This document shows, piece after piece, positions 48,030-64,000 of a DNA stretch of 64,000 nt. Every line of letters begins with the position of its first letter. Within the stretch, counting starts at the first letter, position 1. Origin of the DNA: Merluccius polli (Eukaryota > Chordata > Actinopteri > Gadiformes > Merlucciidae); contig JAOPHQ010000575.1 of assembly GCA_030340625.1 (NCBI GenBank), positions 1 to 64,000 of the forward strand. Direction: 5' to 3'. Below the pieces are notes generated by a model, which had not been told where the DNA came from, made no database searches, and saw only the letters and a list, made by a program, of their open reading frames with translations. The position numbers and the translations under genes were made by a program.

Positions 48030-49520
48030 ATTTTATACCCCACCACCACTGTCCCCACCACCACCACCACTGTCCCCACCAGCACCACTCTCCCCACCAC
48101 CACCACCACTGTCCCCACCAGCACCACCACCACCACCACTGTCCCCCCCACCACTGTTCCCACCACCACCACTGTCCCCCCCACCACCACTGTCCCCACC
48201 ACCACCACCACTGTCCCCACCAACACCACCACTGTCCCCCCCACCACCACTGTCCCCACCACCACCACCACTGTCCCCACCAACACCACTGTCCCACCAC
48301 CACCACCACTGTCCCCACCACCATCACCACTGTCCCACCACCACCAGCACTGTCCCCACCACCACCAATGTCCCCACCAGCCCTGTCCCCACCACCCACC
48401 ACTGTCCCCCCCCACCACCACTGTCCCCCCCACCACCAACTGTGCCCACCACCACCACTGTGCCCACCACCACCACTGTCCCCACCACCACCACTGTCCC
48501 CCCCACCACCACTGTGCCCACCACCACCACTGTGCCCACCACCACCACTGTCCCCCCCACCACCACTGTGCCCACCACCACCACCCACCAGCACTGTCCC
48601 CACCAGCACTGTCCCCACCCACCCACCACTGTGCCCACCACCACCACTGTGCCCACCACCACCACTGTCCCCCCCACCACCACTGTGCCACCACCACCAC
48701 CACTGCCCCCACCACCACTGTCCCCACCACCAACCACTGTCCCACCACCACTGTCCCCACCACCACCACCACCACTGTCCCCACAACCACCACCATCAGC
48801 ACTGTCCCCACCACCACCACCACTGCCCCCACACACCACTGTCCCCACCACCACCAGCACTGTCCCCACCACTACCACTGTCCCCCCCCCCCCCACCACT
48901 GTCCCCACCACCACCACCACTGTGCCCACCACCACCACTGTGCCCACCACCACCACTGTCCCCCCCACCACCACTGTGCCCACCACCACCACCACTGCCC
49001 CCACCACCACTGTCCCCACACCACCACTGTCCCACCACCACACCACACCCCCCCCACACACCACTGTCCCCACACACACCACCATCAGCACTGTCCCCAC
49101 CACCACCACCACCACCCCCACCACCCACACTGTCCCCACCACCACCAGCACTGTCCCCACCACTACCACTGTCCCCCCCCCCCCCCCCCACCACTGTCCC
49201 CACCACCACCACTGTCCCCACCAGCAGTGTCCCCACCACACCCGCTGTCCCCACCACCACTGTCCCCACCACCACCACTGTCCCCACCAGCACCACCACT
49301 GTCCCCACCAGCACCACCGCTGTCCCCACCACCACCACCACTGTCCCCACCAGCACCACTCTCCCCACCACCACCACCACTGTCCCCACCAGCACCACTG
49401 TCCCCACCCACCACCACCACCACTGTCCCCATCACCACCACCACCACTGTCCCCCCCCCACCACTATCCACTGTCCCCCCCACCACCACTGTCCCCCACC
49501 ACCACTGTCCACCACCATGC
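48030..49520. repeat. 1.5-kb minisatellite, unit about 18 bp (CCACCACCACTGTCCCCA)
   Basis: About 80 irregular copies in which CACTGT or CACTGC alternates with runs of CCA and CCCC. The unit length is a multiple of three, so long open frames appear in several frames on both strands; these are artefacts. The minus strand is G-rich (TGGTGGTGG, GGGGACAG) and could form G-quadruplexes. It lies 4 kb upstream of the sorbs2 start exon. Confidence 0.95.
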
Positions 49521-49664
49521 GCTGATGCCCGTGATGTACCACGTGTCACATGATGAGAACCATAAGATACCGTATGAGACGCACACACACACCACGCCAC
49601 ACACACACCAGCGAAAACATGACGTTTTGGATGCGGTTTAAGCACCACACTGCCCTGTGTCCCA

Positions 49665-49939
49665 TGCTGTCAGGACCAGGAGGAGGACCAGGAGGACCCC
49701 CCCCACACACACACACACACAACACACACCCAGACACCATCAGGCTATTCATTCAGCAGGTGCGGAAAATAACAACAGCAAGAAAAAACAATGCGGTCGC
49801 CGCATTGGAGGAAGGACAGCCCTACCTGATAGGGAGCTCACCGATCTCTCTCTCTCCCTCTCTCCTCTCAGGAGACACTCGCGTGCGTTCTGCTCCGCTT
49901 CCTATATCCTAAGTATGCATGACAAGGCTCTCTCTCACT

Positions 49940-49970
<31 letters not shown>

Positions 49971-50184
49971 GCTCACGTGACGACCGTGCGGGTCGCCAGT
50001 GGGTCTAGTGAGCGGACTACCGCGGTGTAGTGTTGCTGTCTCCCCCCCCCCCAACCCCCCTCCCCCTCTCCTCCCCCCCCCCCTCCCCCCCTCTTGGTAT
50101 GGCTCCTCCTGTGGCGTTAACTGTCATCACACACACACACACTGTGCAGGCAGAGTGCTGTGTGTGTGTGTTGTGTGTGTGTTG

Positions 50185-50215
<31 letters not shown>

Positions 50216-50357
50216 CGTGCGTGTGTGTGAGCAAAGAGTGACCCCTATATAATAATACATAGGGTAATACATGTGGTGGAGTCAGGTAGTCCTCCTAGTC
50301 CAGGTCTAAGTCTGTGTCCTATCCTCAGCTCATATACAATCCCACCAGACACACACG

Positions 50358-50388
<31 letters not shown>

Positions 50389-50400
50389 AAGCCAAGGACG
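49665..50400. repeat. CA, CT, poly-C and GT tracts
   Basis: CA near 49700, CT 49845-49865 and 49930-49970, C-runs 50041-50095, GT 50158-50230, CA 50363-50388. The unique islands between may include a sorbs2 5' exon (see the promoter entry). Confidence 0.85.
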
Positions 50401-50740
50401 GTCGCGCGGTGATCATCACAAACCTGCGACCAGAAGAAACTGTTTTTCCATCGGTCCAGGTTTTAGTCGTAGCGCCGCATCGGCGTCATCTTTCCGCAGA
50501 CCTGTACCACCGGGTTACTATGGTTACCGTCTCCTCCTCCACCCTGACCTCCGAGACAGGAGATGCGGAGATATGGAGATGTGGTGATGGGCTTCACGTC
50601 CACACACCGCACCACCAAACAGCACTGGCGACTTGTGCTGCAGGGGCCTCTCTAATCCGGTAGTAACACCGGACCAATCAAAGGCGGCGGCGCACTGGGG
50701 GTTTATTGTAACGTTAATCCCGCAGACAGACAGATAGAGA
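49780..50740 (-). promoter_or_regulatory. Possible sorbs2 5' non-coding exon/promoter region
   Basis: The sorbs2 start exon has a spliced 5' side, so a non-coding first exon must lie upstream. A CpG-containing stretch here has a plausible minus-strand donor, CCCTATCAG|GTAGGG, near 49826, below an open GC-rich segment at 50390-50700. No TSS can be read from sequence alone, and other upstream sites are possible. Confidence 0.22.
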
Positions 50741-51766
50741 TGGAGGCGGCAGCACCAGTCTCAGTCCCAAGCACCACCGTGGTGGTGCTGGTGATGCTGG
50801 TGCTGGTGGTGATGGTGGTGTCACAAACGACTGCAGTTTAAATCGACACTAACCTGAATGGACACCAGATGTATTTATAGACTAGGATGTAACACTCAAC
50901 ACCAGCCTCCATGGGAGGTGGTCACTGCTGCTCTATGTAAGGTGAGCAACAGCGACACCGTGTGGGGAGGAGTGGTATATATCCTCTCAAATGTGGGATG
51001 CTGATGCTTCTGTAGGCTTGCTGTATATACACGATGAATCCTGAAATGAAAAGCGCCAACCTTCATTTTGACAAGAGCAGCTCAGTTGAGAAATTAACCA
51101 TAGCCATGTATAGCCCACAACTTAAGGCAATCACTGTACCTCTCACAAGGGATGGTGGGAAAGGGATTCTGCTGTTATATTGGTTTATCCTAAAATAACA
51201 GAATTGTTGTGGAAAATTGTATCTTTTAGTTAACTGGCATAAATTCAACTGTGTGTTCAACTGTTATTTAAAGCTATAGTGACAACATTATAACATTTGA
51301 AGTGTAGATTTGGTGTGGTAGTAAGGCATCATTTTCGTTTATGTATATGTGATTATATGATATTTTAGAGTTCATTTTTGAAGGGAATGAACATCGTCCT
51401 TAGTCCTAGTTGCAGACCTACATGTCCCTCCAGGAGTGGTTAGGTTACAGCTGCAGCTCAGTAGCCTACTCTGTCCACCAGGTGGCGTGAAGACTTTACA
51501 ATGGGCTGGCTGGCCAGCTGTCCAGACAGCAGACAGAAGGACGACAGATCAAAATAAATAATCAATAAATAGATCAAAGCCTTAAGGACAACTTTTATTT
51601 CCTTTTCAAACAACAATAACACGTATAAATAATTTTTGAAACAATCATTAAGGCTGTATCTGGGAATATTATTTTTTCCCAGATACAGTAAATTTTTATT
51701 TCTCTTCCAACTGATTGTCAGTTGTTGGTAAAATAATGATTGGGTAACAGACTAACAGTCCGAAAC

Positions 51767-51767
<1 letters not shown>
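50741..51767. other. Intergenic sequence between sorbs2 and atoh8
   Basis: It starts with a short GGTGCTGGT/GGTGATGGT simple repeat (50755-50820). No gene was recognised beyond that. Confidence 0.45.
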
Positions 51768-51801
<34 letters not shown>

Positions 51802-51886
51802 ACATGAGTTAATGTGCATGTGTGTGTGTATGTGTGTGTTGTGCAATGTATGTGTGCATGTGTGTGTGTGCATGTATGTGTGTGTA

Positions 51887-51927
<41 letters not shown>

Positions 51928-52624
51928 ATGTATGTGTATGTGTGTGTGTATGTGTGTGTGTTTGTGTGTGTGCATGTATGTGTATGTGTGTGTGTGTATG
52001 TGTGTGTGCGTGTGTGCTGATCACATGTTGTGGAGCCCCAATGGAAGCTATTGAAACACTTAATGGGAATTATTTTGAAAGAAAGAATTATTGCACATCC
52101 TATTAGAGTGTAATTTTAATGTCACAATGCAAATGTCAAAATGAACATACCATACACTATGGACAAATAACAAACATATCAAATGACATTTTGGCCGTAT
52201 CACCCAGCCACATATGATAGCAACACGTAGCCTCTGCAAAATGAAACAGAGATGAGTGATGAGTTGTATTGTTTGTCAATCAATGTGCACATATCAGATG
52301 TCGAAAACCGCAATATGTCACCCCCAGTCGGTTTCCCCCACCGTGATCAACAGCTAATACAACACCATAAGCACAATTGAGATCATTGACAGATGAGCGC
52401 CACCAATTAGGACTTTATTACGGACTGCAAAATGTTATATTGAAAGTAACAACAAGAAACCCCCCAATCTCTGTATAGAAAATATATAACCACGGTTTTC
52501 TATTCTGAAAACATGCATGTGGTCTTTTTTTAATAAAAAGTATATTATAAAACAGAAATGGGAGTCCAGGAAATGTAAAAGGGGTGTAAAACAATGAGGT
52601 TCAGCAAAGCAAGACCCTTTTATT
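51594..52624 (-). terminator. Candidate atoh8 polyadenylation signals
   Basis: Minus-strand AATAAA occurs at 52619-52624 and 51594-51599, giving 3' UTRs of about 0.65 or 1.7 kb after the stop at 53248. Either or both may be used. Confidence 0.3.
51768..52018. repeat. Compound GT/AT tract
   Basis: GT and ATGTGTGT units for 250 bp, possibly in a long atoh8 3' UTR. Confidence 0.93.
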
Positions 52625-52967
52625 AATAAACAACGACAGAGCTACTTAAGTTTTAAAGACGTAAGTAGACCTAGTATGGCCCATATGTCAGTAATAACAA
52701 TGTCTTATTAGAATCGTAGGCTGATTATCTTTTAGGTCTACTTGAGGTGCAATTCTCAAACAGGTCCACTTTGATCCTTCATTCTCCGTTGACTATCCGC
52801 GTGATCTGTTCTCCATCATGTCTCGCTTTCTTTTCTGCATTTACAGAAACACGGGAGCTTCCATTAACTTATGAAAAACATACTTCAGAGACCTTTTAGT
52901 GCAGTAACGGCTGTAGAATACACATTCTCATTCTTTTAGAGTTCACCAGTTTCCTTTACTTCCCGTC

Positions 52968-53120
52968 TTTCTTCTTCTTCTTCTTCTTCTTCTTCTTCTT
53001 CTTCTTCTTCTTCTTCTTCTTCTCTTCTTCTTCTTCTTCTTCTTCTTCTTCTTCTTCTTCTTCTTCTTCTTCTTCTTCTTCTCTTCTTCTTCCTTCTTCT
53101 TCTTCTTCTTCTTCTTCTGG
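52968..53120. repeat. (TTC)n tract, 150 bp
   Basis: Three TTC blocks separated by single CTC or CC interruptions. On the atoh8 strand it is (GAA)n and starts about 130 nt after the atoh8 stop, so it would be transcribed in the 3' UTR. Confidence 0.93.
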
Positions 53121-53247
53121 CATGTGCTCTCTTTTTGTTTTGCATTTTCGGAATGGACTCTCCTCTTCTTTTATTCCATCACATAGGTGGGTCCAATGTG
53201 TGTAGGAAGAGGACTGGAGAAGGCATACTCAAACTCCTCTGGCCATG

Positions 53248-62566
<9,319 letters not shown>

Positions 62567-62568
62567 GT

Positions 62569-62700
62569 TTGCTGGTGGTGCTGCTGGTGCTGGTGCTGGT
62601 GGTGCTAGTGCTCCTAGGGGTGCTGGTACTGGTGGTGCTGCTGGTGCTGGTTTTGCTGGTGGTGGTTCTGGTGCTGGTGGTGCTGGGTGTGCAGAGCTAC
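62569..62700. repeat. GGTGCTGGT-type repeat at the atoh8 start codon
   Basis: An imperfect TGGTGCTGG/TGCTGGTGG array starts 3 bp upstream of the atoh8 ATG. Minus-strand translation would be Pro/Ala-rich, and the frame stays open to 62719, but there is no support for an upstream start. Confidence 0.8.
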
Positions 62701-62879
62701 AATACCATGAATGGGTCAATCAGAAGAAGCGCTTCTCCAAAGTCCAGCTCCCCTAATAATAAGTGATGGCGAGGCGGTTCCCCACCTGCAGGACTCCCTC
62801 ACCCACCACGCCGCTGTCCTCCGAGCAGACCCGTGCGGCGGGACCTCTCGCTCTCTGGACCCGGTCCTGTCGGCATTAC

Positions 62880-63300
62880 TAGTCCACAGGGGGGGGGGGG
62901 GGGGGGGGGGGTGTATTATGTCAAAGCCAAAGCCAAAAAAAAAAGTCCAACTTCACTTCCCCGGACCTCAAAGCGACCCGGTCCAACGGCCGCTGCTGTA
63001 CTCGGAAAGTGATGTGGGCTGCATTCACACCGTGCAGCCCGGTCCAAACAAGACCAGCAGATGTCGAGGTGTAGCGGTCCGCCTTGTGGCTCCGGTCTGT
63101 CTGGAGAGCAACACGGGCTGTTTAGTAAGCTATGGAGACACGGAACCAGCCGGCCTGGCCTGGATGGATCCAGCAGGACGTGTTACCCCGGCAGAACTCA
63201 CTGCCCTGGACTGACACTTAAAACTGCTTTCAATTCATTTACATTACTTCTAGTTCTGCTCCAAGTTACACCCCCCCCCCCCCCTCTCTCTCTCTGTCTC

Positions 63301-63358
<58 letters not shown>

Positions 63359-63873
63359 CCCCCTCTCTCTCCCCCCTGGCTCCAGCCTGTCTGCATAGCA
63401 ACATACCAAATGATCCACGGCGTCACAGGTTTATCTGGACCGCCTCTGTGGGTCGTTATAAATATAAAGTCCGGAGTAGAATCAGCCAAGTCGGGTCTCG
63501 AGCCTGCGCTCCTCCGGTGGGCTCCGTCTGTCTGTCTGTCTGACTGTCCGTCTGTCTGTCAGACTGTCTGACGGTGGGCTCCGTCTGTCTGTCTGTCGGT
63601 CTGTCTGTCTGTCTGTCTGACCGGAGGGCTGTCTCTCCTCACCAGGAGGACCAGCTGGAGCCGGGAGAGGGGCGCGCTGTGCGGGCTGAGACCGCCCTGC
63701 TTGGACCCCCAGACCGCCCTGCTGAACCCCCAGACCGCCCTGCTGAACCCCCAGACCGGGGTGTGGAACCGGGGGTCCAGACTCCCATTATGGGAGCGAT
63801 GCATCCCGTGGTGCCGCACGCACGCGCACACATACACACACACACACACACACACGCGCGCGCGCGCAGATAT

Positions 63874-63923
<50 letters not shown>

Positions 63924-63965
63924 CCCAAATAGTCACCCTTTGCCCCACTATTTTCACTATTATCA
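62880..63965. repeat. atoh8 upstream repeats: G-run, CT, CTGT, about 21-bp units, CA/GC
   Basis: G-run 62889-62911; C plus CT 63270-63375; (CTGT)n 63524-63622; GACCGCCCTGCTGAACCCCC three times at 63690-63755; CA/CGCG 63821-63920. No gene was recognised past the atoh8 start. Confidence 0.85.
63453..63475 (-). promoter_or_regulatory. TATA-like element upstream of atoh8
   Basis: The minus strand reads CTTTATATTTATAACGAC in otherwise GC-rich DNA about 890 bp before the atoh8 ATG. It could set a TSS near 63430, but this is a composition-based guess. Confidence 0.22.
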
Positions 63966-64000
63966 CTAAATCAATAACGAATCAATAAAGTTAAAAGGAA

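Noticed and set aside
48017..49641. Open frames of 250-500 codons on both strands
   Set aside because: They are produced by a tandem repeat whose unit length is a multiple of three. Composition is His/Pro/Thr or Trp/Gly, and there is no splice or family support.
52936..53145. Arg/Glu-rich open frame on the minus strand
   Set aside because: Translation of the (GAA)n tract.

Overview
The window is nuclear DNA of a ray-finned (teleost) fish. It holds intron-containing vertebrate genes, teleost-type SINE, LINE and hAT-like MITE remnants, and a very high density of (CA/GT)n, (CT/GA)n and (TTC)n tracts. Such extreme dinucleotide density is known from cod-like (gadiform) fish, but that placement is inference only. 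No prokaryotic, organellar or CRISPR content was seen.

Four genes can be reconstructed exon by exon from splice sites, phase and protein similarity. (1) cfap96 (C4orf47-like), + strand, 13183-16357, 7 coding exons, about 313 aa, cilium/centrosome associated. (2) pdlim3 (ALP, PDZ plus LIM), - strand, 17480-22334, 6 coding exons, about 229 aa, tail to tail with cfap96. (3) sorbs2 (ArgBP2/nArgBP2, SoHo plus three SH3 domains), - strand, 24160-43950, 24 coding exons, about 2071 aa if all are joined. It includes an 845-codon central exon and a 536-codon linker exon between SH3-2 and SH3-3. (4) atoh8 (bHLH factor), - strand, 53248-62566, 4 coding exons, about 346 aa, whose last exon carries one Glu codon and the stop. 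CFAP96, PDLIM3 and SORBS2 are also neighbours on human 4q35; ATOH8 lies elsewhere in human (2p11), so its place here is a teleost linkage or rearrangement.

Layout: 1-13 kb is intergenic, with microsatellites, a tRNA-type SINE, two L2-like LINE fragments and two hAT-like elements with 8-bp target duplications. 13-17 kb is cfap96. 17.5-22.3 kb is pdlim3, with nested MITEs in its last intron. 24-44 kb is sorbs2. 44-53 kb is mostly repeats, including a 1.5-kb minisatellite at 48.0-49.5 kb and a possible sorbs2 promoter near 49.8-50.7 kb. 52-62.6 kb is atoh8, with a 27-bp telomere-like minisatellite in an intron. 62.6-64 kb is the GC-rich atoh8 upstream region.

Functionally, pdlim3 and sorbs2 both encode actin/Z-disc/adhesion scaffold proteins, repeating the linked PDLIM1-SORBS1 pair known elsewhere in vertebrates. 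The points most worth a second look are a one-base frame break in a G9 run inside a sorbs2 SH3-linker exon, a 190-bp hairpin element inside the last sorbs2 intron 22 bp from the splice donor, the very large SORBS1-like linker exon, and the single-codon terminal exon of atoh8.
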